From Corinectria fuckeliana (Eukaryota; Ascomycota; Sordariomycetes; Hypocreales; Nectriaceae), in the NCBI GenBank assembly GCA_019137255.1, contig WPDH01000026.1, forward strand, positions 62,001-126,000: a DNA stretch of 64,000 nt. Direction: 5' to 3'. Made by a program: the position numbers and the translations under genes. Each line of letters begins with the position of its first letter. Within the stretch, counting starts at the first letter, position 1. The notes beneath the pieces were generated by a model that was not told the origin of the DNA, searched no databases, and saw only the letters and a program-made list of their open reading frames with translations. This document shows positions 22,078 through 33,296 of this stretch, one piece after another.

Positions 22078-24113
22078 TTATGCATTGTTTTCAGACCTCA
22101 ATGAAATCGGCCCCTGGAAACTAGGCGTTGCCGGCTTCACGCTGTCCAGCTCAAGGGAGTTAGTTCGAGGGCGCTTGTCTCTTCGGATGCCCAAGCGTTG
22201 GTCGCCGTTCTGGTACTCGCTCTTGAACCGGTAGTAGGTTGGTTGCCGGGGACGGCAGAAGACGACGAGGAAGTTCTTGACAATGTTTGCCTGGGTAAAT
22301 GCCCGGAACCGCTCCTTCTTGGCAAACTTGTGCGAGTTCATGTACTCGCGAGTCGTTTCGCCCCGGGCCGTAAGGAATACGTGATATCCCATCAACGCGG
22401 CAGGGTAGAGGAAAAATATGAATCCAAGAATGATGAGTGCAAAGGCAACAGGGAAATGACCCATGGCCCTGTTGAAAGAAACACCCTCACGATTTTTATA
22501 AGTGAGAAGCTGAGTGATGCTGGTGCCGATGAGATAGGCGGCGAGAATCGTAGCAGACGTAACAAAAGTAAAGAAATATCGGTAGTTGCGCTTTCCGACA
22601 CAATTGTTGAGCCACACGCAGTGGTGGTCGTGGGTCTCGATGCAGTTGTCGCAGAGGCGGCAGTGGTGAGCACGCGGCGGCCGCCAAATGTTGCATGTCC
22701 GGCAGTGCTTAACTGGGACTTCCATGGCGGCCGTGTTGGACTCGGCGGATTTGATTAGAGCCCAGTCGGTAGTCGGTGGGCTGAGTCGGAGGGGATCGTC
22801 TTCATCGCTTACGGGTGGAAACCGGTGAAGATTGCGCGGTAGAATCTTTTAAACGTTAGTTGGCATATTCATCATCTTAGCAATGGGAGAATAGTACGAA
22901 CCCCTGGATCCGAAACAGATGCGTGGATGAAAGACGAGAAGCAGATGTATGCTAGGTAGGCAAATACGACCGGAATCGCAGGTGAAATGTTCTTCCACAA
23001 CCACGGCGCCTCGAACGCGAAGAAAAGAGCGCAGGGAATAACGATGGCGAAGCCGGTGGCAATGTTGATAGGCCGTTGCCTTGTGTTTTGCCACCGACCA
23101 CCCAAGCAGAAAACCGTGTTGCCGTCGAAATATTGGTGCACCTTGCCAAGGTTGGGTTGTCGAGTCTGAGGTTGGGGAGCTCGCTGCGGTGGTTTCCCTC
23201 GCGAATCGACTGGTCGAAGCTGTGGCGAGGATGCAGACGATGGCAATTTCTCCGCGCCCTCGGTACTTCGGTTTGGCAGGCTCTGTCCCTGATCGTTCTT
23301 ACTTGGGATGAGGAAGCTGGAGCGGAATGACCGAGGGGTTCTGGGACTTGGCAAGCCGCCCATATCTCTGTAACTCTTGTCCACATTGATTCTGTGCTGC
23401 ACGGTTTGGCTGTGATCCAACTTGCCCTGTAAGGGACGGACGCTGTCCGTCAAGCTTCCTGCAGGATAGTGACTGTGGCTAGGGCTCGTGTTTGCTGTGA
23501 TCCTGTCTAAGGTTTCCTGCTCGGTCATTTCGGTGCCTCGCGACGGTGGGGGCTGCACGTTTTCCTCGTCAGTCGAGGTTTGCTGGACCTGGGCAATCGG
23601 ATTCGAGTTGATGCTATGCCGGGCTAGACTGCCGCCCAATTCGGTGGCATTGTCGTCAAAGGTCATGGATTGCTGGCTTATAGTGGACGGACGCGGTGGG
23701 CCTCCTCGCTGGGCCTGCAGCTTTTGCGAACTCATAGGACGGAAGAAAGCATGCGAGGTCAACGAGGGGACATGGCTGCGATTGGATAGACTTGGCGCCT
23801 GGTTGATAGATCCGGCAGCTGTGCTAGAAGTGCTTCCCCGTTTGGCCGCGACACCAGCAACGTAGTTCTTCCGCGACAATGAACCTTGCCACGGGCCCCT
23901 GGAAGAAGCTCCTGTGCGAGCAGTGCCAGGTCGGGATGCCAAATCGGCGCTCCTGGGTAGGCTCATTCGATGCTGCTTCGTGTCGTCGTCGTCGTCCCCA
24001 TCCTCACTGGCAATATCCGTCATTCGCGAAGAAATGATGCTGGGTGGACCGGGAACCTCGGACCGGGGGATCTCAGACGTCGGAGAGCCGTCTTCCTCGT
24101 TTTTAGAAGCCAT
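22078..24113 (-). CDS. ERF2: DHHC palmitoyltransferase, Erf2 type
   Basis: Two exons, 24113-22902 and 22845-22078, with a 56-nt GT-AG intron that has CTAAC before the acceptor; 659 aa. Residues 1-320 are Ser/Pro/Arg-rich and predicted disordered, including an acidic DGDDDDD patch. Two hydrophobic helices follow (about 345-400), then the DHHC cysteine-rich domain: CRTCNIWRPPRAHHCRLCDN and THDHHCVWLNNCVG (DHHC at about residue 472). Two more helices come next, then TTRE in the conserved TTxE position (GETTREYMN) and a basic tail. DHHC enzymes transfer palmitate from CoA to protein cysteines via a DHHC-cysteine intermediate. Erf2 palmitoylates Ras at the ER or Golgi in yeast. Assignment to Erf2 rather than another DHHC enzyme rests on the layout with a long N-terminal extension and the sequence around the DHHC domain. 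Confidence 0.88.
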
Positions 24114-25481
24114 GGCGATGACTGCGTGATGGTGGTGGCGGCGGTGGTGACTGGCCGTTTACCCGAAGCTGCGATGGCTTGTGTCGCCCGGAAGCGTGGG
24201 AAAGGAGTGCGCGCTCGATGGATGCTCAGAATCGCATAGGAGACTCGCACGCGATTCTCGCGATTCTGGGATTTCGGGGACAGCGAGCTCGTCGGAGAGG
24301 CTGGCACGTTGGTGAACCGTGAGTTTCGGGAGGATCGGTAGGTGGCTCGTGTTGCGGCAAGTCTGGATGACAGGTTTGGTTTAGAGTCTAAGGGGCGAAA
24401 CGTGGAACGCGGGTGGGCGTGGACCAAAGGCTGGGAAATCGGAGGCAGTGACAAGAGAGGGAAGGAGAAAAGGAGCGGAAGGAGTGTGTCAGAGCGGGCT
24501 AGTCTAGAGCGATACGGTTACAAGAAGAAAGGAATGAGGGGGTAACATTAGGGAAGAAGGAAAATGCGACGACCAGACTCGAAGAGGGTGAGAAAGAGAC
24601 GATGTGATGCTTGTTCCTTTTTTCTGCGGACCTTTGACTCGACTACTGCATTGGGGGTAACGTGCGCACTGGCGGTCCAAGCCTCAGGTAACTTGCTTGT
24701 CGTTGGCGGCCCGTGTACGAATAAGTTCAGGGGCCAGACCTCAAAAACCCAACCTAATCTGCCCTGTGCAATGAGGCGTCTTAGCGCCGACAGCCTAGGT
24801 AATTGCACTGACGCACCGCTCCCCATGTCTTGTGGTGCTCTAATTACCAAGTACGTACGAGGACGAGCTCCTGGGTGCATTAATTAGGTACAGACAGTGA
24901 CTACAGAGCGCACCGGCTGTAACAGTGCCAGGCCCACGGTTCATAGGCGATTCCAATGCACTCCGGATCGACGGATATGTTGGTCAACGTCACCCTTCGC
25001 CGCGCAAATCCATCTGCAGCATCGCGTCCTGTGCCTGGCGAATGACGGCACCCGTGTGTACTGTGTAGACGTTGTTGCATGGACCGCTCCGGGTTCATTC
25101 CTCGAGATGCGGTACTTCGTACTGATGAGACTTCGATCTGCATGATGGCCACGGGTGACGGCCGACGGGACGGGCCAAGGCGGCCCAAGCATCGTCCTAG
25201 TGGAGCTCGTCTAGGGCCTAATTGAGGGAGCCTCAGGCACCAATATCGGAGATGGGCGGCACCTGCCGCATGCCGAGCCCAGACGTCACCGTCATCCGAC
25301 TTTCAGAAACGTGACCGTTCACGTGATAGAGCTCAGGTCGGATTGGCCAATGGCGTGCGCTGCCAAACGGGAATCAATCATACGAGAACTTCCAAGCTTC
25401 AACTCAAACCAACCCATTCGACACCCGCCCATCCGCACGCAACCCTCTTCGCACTACCGCAACTGCGTCAATCCCGTCACA
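24114..25481. other. Divergent promoter region
   Basis: This 1.37 kb stretch lies between the starts of the palmitoyltransferase (-) and a small mitochondrial protein gene (+), so it probably contains both promoters. Short open frames here show no recognisable product. A CACGTG E-box and a GACGTCA site lie near the plus-strand gene. Confidence 0.5.
25320..25325. promoter_or_regulatory. CACGTG E-box palindrome
   Basis: The palindrome CACGTG, in the context TTCACGTGAT, lies about 160 bp upstream of the ATG at 25482. This sequence is the classical binding site of bHLH factors such as Cbf1/CPF1. The site is visible; a regulatory role is only inferred. Confidence 0.35.
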
Positions 25482-26059
25482 ATGGCCTCCCAAGTCGCCC
25501 GCCGCTTCCTCTCCACCACCGCCCGCCGTCTCCAGGACGCCCAGAAGGCCGAGCTGAAGAAGGAGACCAAGAAGAACCCCGAGATTCTGGTGCGTCATAA
25601 TGCCTCGGCCCACCACAACCCCGACAACGCCCGGCCGACGGTTGAGCGTCGCACGCAGAGAAGCACAGTGGGCTAACGTGAATGGATGAATTGCAGATCC
25701 TCGGCGGTGTCATGGTCGCTGCCCTCGGCGGCGCTGGCTACTACTTCGGTATGGCAACGCATTGAACCCATCCCGTAAACCAAACCACGACGCAAACTGC
25801 TGACCCCTGCTGCGAACCACCAGGCCGATCGCCCACTGGTTCCAACTCCGAGGCCCCCGTCAACATCGCCAAGGACGGTCACCCTTGGGAGAGTGACTCC
25901 TCGGGCACCGGCAAGTACAAGTACCACCCCGGCGGCGACATCAGCCAAGAGCCCAAGGACGCTCCCAGCGCCCTCAACGTCGTCGTCGTTCCCAATGTCA
26001 CCCTCCCCGCCGAGCTCCACGAGAAGTACAACAAGTGGGGCAAGGAGGGCTACCCTTAA
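25482..26059 (+). CDS. Small predicted mitochondrial membrane protein
   Basis: Three exons (25482-25589, 25697-25748, 25824-26059) with GT-AG introns of 107 and 75 nt give 131 aa. The N-terminus MASQVARRFLSTTARRLQ is basic, hydroxylated and free of acids until residue 19, so it is a likely mitochondrial targeting sequence. A Lys/Glu-rich stretch follows, then a single glycine-rich hydrophobic segment (ILGGVMVAALGGAGYYFG, residues 37-54) encoded almost exactly by exon 2. The C-terminal 75 residues are hydrophilic with conserved-looking aromatic and Gly/Pro residues (GKYKYHPGGD, ELHEKYNKWGKEGYP). The product is probably a single-pass inner-membrane protein with its tail in the intermembrane space. 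I do not recognise a named family. It is convergent with the phosphoserine phosphatase gene. Confidence 0.8.
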
Positions 26060-26632
26060 AGGCCTCGAGCAGCGGGCGGATGAAACGAGAGGAAGCGTAT
26101 GCGCAGGTACACAAGTGTTGTTTATGGCGAATTGAAGGGGTGGACGAGGAGTTGGAGACACCAGGTTCTCGCTCCCTTTGTGTGTAGATGATGGACTGAC
26201 TGGGCTCGAGCACTTGATTACACATGTTTGACCTGACCTACGGCGCACCACAATATTTTCTAGCTATGTGCCTGTACTCCCGGGTTGATTGTTGCCAATT
26301 GCTGCGTTGAGTATGTGCGAGCCTCGGTTCTCAACCTAGTGCCCGGACAACCGACTGACGCGGACATGTTTCCCGTATAAACAGTTAACTGGCTTATCAC
26401 TATTCGTGTCGGCAGTGAATTTAGTCGGTGGAGATATTGACATTGTATTTCAAGGACAATCGCTTGTATTCCCAGTTGCCGCCTGTACCTCTGTTTGATT
26501 TTGTGTTTCTGTCGCCTGGTATCTAAACGGCCCAACACCTTGCTTGTCTGATGTATTCTGAAGCATCCAAACACCATTCTCAGCCCTTGCGGCTCCGCTT
26601 CTTCCATTCATCCAACGCCGCTGCCTCCCTGC
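26060..26632. other. Convergent 3' intergenic region
   Basis: This stretch lies between the stop codons of the small mitochondrial protein gene (+) and the phosphoserine phosphatase gene (-). It holds 3' untranslated sequence of both. I see no gene; a 115-codon open frame on the minus strand has no recognisable content. Confidence 0.55.
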
Positions 26633-28051
26633 CTATGCAACCAGCGCATCGACCTCCTCAGCCGTGAAACCAAACAAATACAGCAAGTCCAACAGGCTCT
26701 CCTGGTTCAGACGAGCGTCCGCTTCCATCTGCACCCGTGGCTTGGCGTTCCACGCGACTCCCAGCCCGGCCTTGTCGAGCATCAGGAGATCGTTGGCGCC
26801 GTCACCGACGGCCACGACCTGCGACATGTCGATGCCTTCCCTCTGGGCAATCTGGACCAGGTAATCCCGCTTGCACTCCTTGCCGACGATGACACCCTTA
26901 ACCTCGCCCGTGAGCTTGTCATCCTCAATGACCACCTCGTTGGCATGCGCGTAGTCAATGCCCAGCTGCCCGGCGAGCCAAGCGGTTAGGGGCTGGAAGC
27001 CGCCCGAGAGGACCGCCGTCTTGATGCCCAGGCGGTTCAGAGCCCTGATCAACTCCGGGACGCCCTTGGTCACGTCCAGCACTTGCTGGAGATCCTTGAA
27101 CATGGTAGCGGGGAGACCCTTCAGGAGAGCGACACGCTCACGGAAAGACTCTTCAAACTCCAGCTCGCCCATCATGGTACGATGGGTGATTTCCGCAACC
27201 TGCTGGGGTAGACCCGGGGGCTCCTTGACCGTGTCCGCAAGGAGATCGATGACCTCCTGAGTGATGAGGGTGCTGTCCATGTCGAACACGACCAAGCGAG
27301 GGTGTCGCCTCCAGACGGCATCTTTCTGGAGAACAACATCGACGTTCCACTCCTGCTCGAAGCGGTAGATCATCTCGTGTTTCCGCAGATCATCTAGGCT
27401 CAGATACTGAGGAGACGGCACGGGGGACAGGGTAAGCTCGACGACGCGCGGGTGCTCGTGGTTGTCCAAGCAGCGATGCGACGAGTGCGGCTCAGGGGCA
27501 TCCCGCTCCAGGGGAAAGGTGGACATGAGATGCAGGAAAGACGCGACGCAGAGCGGGGAGATGTAGGAGCCGTAGATGTGGTCTAGCTGCTCGGACTCCT
27601 GGGTCGGCGGCTCGAGCGGGAACTCGTTGAAGTCGTCGGTCGGCGCGAGGTTGGCGGGCAGCGCCTCACTGCTATCACTGAAGGAGGCCTTGACGGGCGA
27701 GCTGTTGCCAGCGCTCTTCCCCTTGTAGAACAGAGTCGCGATGAGGCGGTCCGTCTGCTCGCCGGGGCGCGGCGCACAGTTGCGGTGGGAGTAGGCATGG
27801 CTCAGGCCGCTGTCCACGACCGTAGGGGGGTTTTCCTCGGACGGGATGCCATTGAACGGCAGGATGGGCTTCGTCTGCGGGACGGAGGCGCTGCCCGAGT
27901 CCTCAACCACGGTGTCGATGCCCTGGAACTGGTCCGGTTGCCGGGGAGGGCGATACTGCTGGTGGTCGCTCAGGTAGGAGCTGCTCCTCATCGAGCTGGT
28001 GAGTTGCGGGCGAGCAGCATTGTGTTTGGCGGGGCTGGCGTCGTCTGCCAT
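26633..28051 (-). CDS. SER2: Phosphoserine phosphatase (HAD superfamily)
   Basis: A single exon encodes 472 aa from the ATG at 28051 (MADDASPAKH). The frame stays open upstream to an ATG at 28309, but that extension reads like leader sequence. The enzyme hydrolyses O-phosphoserine to serine, the last step of the phosphorylated serine pathway. The HAD catalytic core lies in the C-terminal 220 residues: motif I FDMDSTLI (about 256, with the two catalytic Asp), motif II LSGGFQP, and motif III/IV GDGANDLLML with a preceding Lys. The N-terminal 240 residues are much longer than in yeast Ser2. They begin with a Ser/Pro-rich disordered part, then a region (about 100-230) that may be a degenerate ACT-like domain as found in bacterial SerB. 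Confidence 0.92.
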   Translation of the reverse strand: MADDASPAKHNAARPQLTSSMRSSSYLSDHQQYRPPRQPDQFQGIDTVVEDSGSASVPQTKPILPFNGIPSEENPPTVVDSGLSHAYSHRNCAPRPGEQTDRLIATLFYKGKSAGNSSPVKASFSDSSEALPANLAPTDDFNEFPLEPPTQESEQLDHIYGSYISPLCVASFLHLMSTFPLERDAPEPHSSHRCLDNHEHPRVVELTLSPVPSPQYLSLDDLRKHEMIYRFEQEWNVDVVLQKDAVWRRHPRLVVFDMDSTLITQEVIDLLADTVKEPPGLPQQVAEITHRTMMGELEFEESFRERVALLKGLPATMFKDLQQVLDVTKGVPELIRALNRLGIKTAVLSGGFQPLTAWLAGQLGIDYAHANEVVIEDDKLTGEVKGVIVGKECKRDYLVQIAQREGIDMSQVVAVGDGANDLLMLDKAGLGVAWNAKPRVQMEADARLNQESLLDLLYLFGFTAEEVDALVA

Positions 28052-30531
28052 TGTTGTGAGGGAGAGCGTGGAGATGAGCGGGGTTTCGAATTTGTTGGTT
28101 GTTCTAGACTTGGCCGGGAGCCACGACAGCGAAACAAGAGGTCGAGAGGGAGAAGCGGGCAGATCCGTACGCGGCCGCAGGTCGGACGAAGCCACAGGTC
28201 GAACGAAGCCACAGAAACGACCAAGGAGCCCGAATGTCGATCTCAAAGGATCGGGTTTGATGTGAGAATGTGACTGTGTCCCGGGCGCTTCCTTCATCAG
28301 CCCCGCCAAACCGTTTGATCAAGTTTGGTTGGTGGCCCGTGCGGCTGTCAAGATTGGTGCAACATGATTGGCCAGTTCATAGTACACTAGACACACCACG
28401 TACATGTACATACATAGGTACGGGATGATACCGGTACATAGTATGTAAGTAATGGTCTGCAGGCTCGACCCGCTCCACGAGGGTCATTCGTGGCTCACGG
28501 CCATGCTGGCTTGTTTCAGGAGCGAGACAGTTCCGACGTCATTTGCTGTGTGGTCATGGACTCAGAGGGGTCCATCTGTCAAAATCAATCGTTTGGGGCT
28601 GTCAGGTCTAGAACGCCATTGGGGATTCGTCTAGGTAGTGCCGTTGGGCAACAGCCTACGAAGAGGAAATGGTCTGTAATCATGGTGATGACAGACGAAC
28701 CTGATAAATAATTGTAAGATATCGAAAAGACGAAAGTTCTAGCATCTTCACCAATCTGGTGGTGACGCGAAGCATTGTTGGAGATGAAACCAATCCATCT
28801 GCTTGCAATTGAAACCCGTAGCAACACACACCGTGACTAATCCGGTCGGCAAGGGCGGTGCAACGTTTCTCCATCCCCTTATTTTCTTCTCTCACTCAGC
28901 CCGCCCACCCACAGAATACGACTGCGGGTTCAGGCTTCAGTGGACTCGGTGGCGGGGGAGAAATGGTGCCTTGCATCGGCACCTCGGGAGCGACGCTTTG
29001 TCGGTCGGGCGGTCGGCGGCTACCGAGCGAGATGCCGCAATGACTTCACAACCAGTTGCCGACCGACGAGAGGGAGGATCCGAGCCGGAGGCCTTCACGG
29101 GTGCTGCGAGATGCTGAATAACTGCCTACCTTAACTATCTACGTATGTACGCATCACATCACATCCCGAAACCAGCAGCCGGACGCCCGCGGCTGGACGG
29201 TCAAGGCCTGGTCCCAGAATGCGTGTCATTGTGCCTCGTCGTAGGCGTGGCGACTGGCCGAGAGCCTGCCCGGTCTCCCCGTTGTCTGTTGTTAGGCTCT
29301 GACACTGGCGCATAGTTAAATCCAAATGGAAGCCCGCCAAGCCAGCCTAAGTCGGTGGCGACACCGCACCCGTCTCTTGCGACACCGCCAAACGCCGCCA
29401 GAATACGCAACACAGGCCTGCGATGGCATGCTCGCGGGGGAGATGCCCTCGTGCCCGTATCCTTTTGCCTTTCATAAAGAGAGGAGACTCTCGGCTCCGC
29501 GATTCCACCATCCCACACTGCCGTGCCCCCCTTGATACGCTTCGGAATGGGCATTGGACCGTGGCCACCGCGGATCTTGCAGCTTGTAAGCGAGACCGCC
29601 TTCGCAAAGCACGAATCCTCCAAGATGAGATCATCTCATTTCCAATGCTGCCGAGATGCCAGGGCCCATTTCTAAGCAAGGCCCCAATGATCCGAGGCTC
29701 TCTCTCTCTTTTGTCCACTTGCTCTCTCCCATGAAATCCCTTCCGAAGGCGCCGCGGGGGAAAAAAGCTACGCCCACCATCCACTCCCCGCCAAATAAAC
29801 AAAGCGAGCTCGGGGGGCCCGGCTGAAAAGTAGGAAATTGTACTCACTACCTCCGGCTCGGCGGCTTTGTAGTGGTGCGGGTGCTGCCGACAGCGCGGTG
29901 AGCCATGTCCCGGCGACCAGCCGCCCAGTTGAGTCCCGGCGCCCAGGCCAATCAGCCGCAGCACCCACCATCGCGAAAGGGATAGCGTCGATGATGTGAT
30001 CGGTCCCAGACACAACCCGGAGACTGACAATTCTCATGGCGGCGATGGCGCAATTGCCAGCATCCCCTCTTATTCTTGCCCAGCGCATCAAAGGCACCAT
30101 CGGCCGTCGTAGTGTTCGGGCCCGGTTGGCCCAGTGCACCCGTTTCCCCAATTACTAAGGCTGCCTGGAACGGGGGGGTACGGGCGGTCGCCCGGGGCTT
30201 AACATGTAAGCCCCCCCTTGGCCAGCATAACCGGGCTCTCTTAAAGAATTCGACTGTCCTCGCTTGCTTTCGTGCTCGTTGCCGTCATCACATCATCGCC
30301 AGCTTCCGTCTTCCTGTCGTGTTTCGTCCCGTGCCCTATAACAAGTCAGCATCCTCTTTGCGTCATCGACAAGCCCCTTCCGAGCTATTCCATCTCTCAC
30401 CTCGAATCCCCCCGGCTCTCATAACTCAAGCCCCTCCCTTCTCCGGGAACACTCTTCCTCACACAACACAGCCCTCGAAAAGCCTCACGCAACAACACCT
30501 TCCCCAGTGTTCACCTCCCTTAGCCGCCACG
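28052..30531. other. Divergent promoter region, 2.5 kb
   Basis: This stretch separates the starts of the phosphoserine phosphatase (-) and PAPS reductase (+) genes. Open frames are short, overlap one another and show no recognisable domain. TACCTA/TAGGTA-type hexamers occur at about 28411-28430 and 29122-29145. The last 300 bases before 30532 are pyrimidine-rich, as expected for the leader of the PAPS reductase gene. Confidence 0.5.
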
Positions 30532-31494
30532 ATGTCAGCCACTATCACACCGTCATCTTCCCAATCATCCTTTCAGGACATCAAGATGGAGTGCGAGTCG
30601 GGTTACGCTTCAGGGCACTCGTCCGAGTACTCTTCGCCTTCATCGTCGACAACCCTCCCTCAAATCGCTCTCACCAAGGCCCACATCAACCACCTCAACA
30701 ACATGCTGGAACCTATGCACCCGATGGACATCCTCCGGTTCTGCAAGATCATGTTCCCCAACCTATACCAATCGACCGCCTTCGGCTTGACCGGCCTCGC
30801 CACCATGGACATGCTGTCCAAGATCCAGTCTGAGCAGCCCGAGTCACCCACCGTCGACCTCATTTTCCTGGATACCTTGTACCATTTCGATGAGACTCAT
30901 GAGCTCATCGACCGCGTCAAAGCACGATACCCCAACGTACCCGTGCACATCTTCAAGCCCGACGGCGTCGACACTGTCGAGCAGTTCGAGGCAACGTATG
31001 GCAAGGAAATGTACCAGCACTCATCCGAGATGTACGACTGGATCGTCAAAGTCGAGCCCCTCCAGCGGGCTTACCAGGAGCTCAAGATCGCTGCCGTCCT
31101 CAACGGCCGACGTCGATCCCAGGGCGCTGCCCGCGGATCTATCCCCATCATCGAACTCGATGATGAGCGGGGCATTGTCAAGATCAACCCCATGGCCACT
31201 TGGTCCTTCGCCCAAGTCAACACCTATATCAAGGAGAACAACGTGCCGTACAACGCCCTCCTCGACCAGGGCTACAAGTCCATCGGCGACTGGCACTCGA
31301 CCGTCCCCGTCGCCGACGGCGAGGACGAGCGTGCCGGTCGATGGAAGGGCCAGTCCAAGACCGAGTGCGGCATCCACAACAAGAAGTCGCGGTACTCTGA
31401 GTTCCTCGCCCATATGGAGCGCAAACAACAGGAGGAGCAACTCGCCTCCGCCCTTGAGAAGGTCGCCGGTGCTCAGACCCAGACCGTGGCGTAA
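30532..31494 (+). CDS. MET16: Phosphoadenylyl-sulfate (PAPS) reductase
   Basis: A single exon encodes 320 aa, starting at MSATITPSSS in the context CCACGATGTC; the frame is open further upstream but without coding character. The enzyme reduces PAPS to sulfite using thioredoxin, in assimilatory sulfate reduction. The N-terminal 40 residues are Ser-rich. The PAPS-binding core follows: GLTGLATMDML (about 82-92) in the P-loop-like position, VDLIFLDTLYHFDET (about 108-122) and the loop GRRRSQGAARG (about 190-200). The single catalytic cysteine lies in TECGIH (about 279-284). A 30-residue Gln/Glu/Ala-rich tail follows it. The absence of paired iron-sulfur cysteines (CC...CxxC) supports the PAPS rather than the plant/bacterial APS type. 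Confidence 0.94.
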   Translation: MSATITPSSSQSSFQDIKMECESGYASGHSSEYSSPSSSTTLPQIALTKAHINHLNNMLEPMHPMDILRFCKIMFPNLYQSTAFGLTGLATMDMLSKIQSEQPESPTVDLIFLDTLYHFDETHELIDRVKARYPNVPVHIFKPDGVDTVEQFEATYGKEMYQHSSEMYDWIVKVEPLQRAYQELKIAAVLNGRRRSQGAARGSIPIIELDDERGIVKINPMATWSFAQVNTYIKENNVPYNALLDQGYKSIGDWHSTVPVADGEDERAGRWKGQSKTECGIHNKKSRYSEFLAHMERKQQEEQLASALEKVAGAQTQTVA

Positions 31495-32071
31495 TGTACA
31501 CTTGCACGGCGAGGCACATGTGTTGGTGATGATTTGATGAATGCAGCATTGTATCAGGCGTTATATAGGATAAAACTGGTTGCGTTGACAGTTGGGATCG
31601 AGCTAAATAAGGGGCCACTAGCATCGGAATTTCATCGTTTGGCGTTGGGTAAAACGCAGCTGGCTAGGGTTGCAGTCGGGTCAGCAAAGCGTGCGAGGAT
31701 TTGCACCGTAGTACAGACACTACACAAGAACAATGAATAACAAACAAGTCCCCTGGGCGTTTGACTCTGTGATATGGTCTCGCTGGTAATGATCAATGGA
31801 GGTTGAATTTCGATCACGGCTGGGATCACGAGGTTGGAGCCGCAAGTGCGCGTAAGGAGTACGTATCGCTACCCCGCGCTGATAAGGCTGCGTTGGCCGT
31901 CTAACACCAGTCCAAGTAATTCTCCGTGGTCCCACGATACTCAACTAACTGACTCTTCTGGCCGGCCCCTCTCTCCTCTTGCCCCTCCAACGCCATGTCG
32001 CAGCACACCAAAATCTTAGCCTCGTGACCGCACTAACAAACCCGGACCTCGAATTCCCCCTTTTAACTACG
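31495..32071. other. Tandem intergenic region
   Basis: This stretch lies between the PAPS reductase stop and the start of the TYW3 gene, both on the plus strand. It holds the 3' end of one and the promoter of the other. I see nothing else in it. Confidence 0.5.
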
Positions 32072-33109
32072 ATGCAGGGCCTCGCAGCCGCCGCGCCCGC
32101 ATTCGTGGAGAAGAAGACGAGGATCCTCGACCAGCTCGCGGTCCCGAGCGCCGACTACGCTGATGCGTCGCCCAAGGGCTCCGTAGACGAGGGCATCCGC
32201 GACCTCATCGACGAGATCAACCGGACTGCCGGGGTCGTCACCACCAGCAGCTGCGCGGGACGGGTCAGCGTCTTCCTCGAGGGCCGGCGCGTGGCTGCCG
32301 AGGATGAGCAGGTGGCGGGCGTGGGCGGCAAGGGCGCCGGGGGGACGTGGTTGTTCGTCTCGCATGACCCGGTGCCGGAAGGTGAGGATGGGCATGTGGA
32401 CTGGGCTGGTGTTTTAGGGCTGGCAGAGTCGGAAGACGTCCAGGATGTGGTGGAGGTGGTCAAAGAGAGGAGGTTAATTCACTTCAAGTTTGAGGCCATG
32501 GTAAGCAAGCTCGTCAGTATCTCTGTGCTCAGAGACAGAATGGCAGTAGTGACGTGAGACTAGTTGACATGACGCTGAGACTTCACGTAGATTCTCCATA
32601 TCCTAACCGCATCCCCAGAGCACGCCCAGCTACTCCTCCGCTGCGGCCTCCAAGCAGGCTTCCGCGAGTCCGGGGCCATCAACCTGCTCCCCAATGGCAG
32701 GGACGCCGCCACGCCCATGGTAGCCATCCGCTCCATGGGGCTCGCCTTCGAGTCGCTCGTGGGGCAGCAGGTCAACGGGAGCCGCCAGCGTCTTGTCTCG
32801 GCTGAGTACCTCCAAACGCTTGTGCAGATCGCCAACGAGCGCTTCGCCGAGAACACGAAGCGCATCGAGCGGTTCCGGGCCGCGTTCCGCGAGGCCGTGA
32901 GCAGTGTTCCGGCTCCGAGGCGGAACCCGGAGGGCGACGAGTGGGAGGATCCAGCGGCCAGGCGAGAGAGGAAGAGGGCCGAGGGGTTAAGGAAGAAGGC
33001 CGAGCGACAGGCCGAGTTGCAGGCGGGAAGGAACATAGACACGGCGTCGCAGAGTGAAGCTAGGGGGTCAGAGGCTGAATGGCAAACAGGGCCGCCCCTG
33101 GGTCTATGA
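32072..33109 (+). CDS. TYW3: tRNA wybutosine-synthesizing protein 3
   Basis: Two exons, 32072-32500 and 32591-33109, joined across a 90-nt GT-AG intron, give 315 aa. TYW3 is the AdoMet-dependent methyltransferase acting after TYW2 in wybutosine formation at position 37 of phenylalanine tRNA. The family hallmark SSCAGR lies in TTSSCAGRVSVF (about 57-68). It is followed by the WLFVSHDP segment, HFKFEAM at the intron, and then ILHILTASPEHAQLLLRCG and FRESGAIN. The AIRSMGLAFESLVG region (about 185-198) also fits the family. The last 80 residues are a charged Lys/Arg/Glu extension beyond the usual fold. An in-frame upstream ATG at 31979 would add 31 residues. It is tail to tail with the MIC19-like gene, 187 bp apart. 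Confidence 0.9.
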
Positions 33110-33296
33110 GTCCCTTCGTACACTGTTCTCTGTATGCAGCTTTTACCGCCGCCGATGCCGTAATGTACACGCACATGCCGGTCTCAATCCGCCGCTGAAA
33201 CTATCTCCGACTCTATAGGATCCAACAAAGCACCGGAACTACCAGGCGGGCATCTTTTCCCCCCTTTCTGGACCTCCTCCAGCTCCCTTCTTGTCC

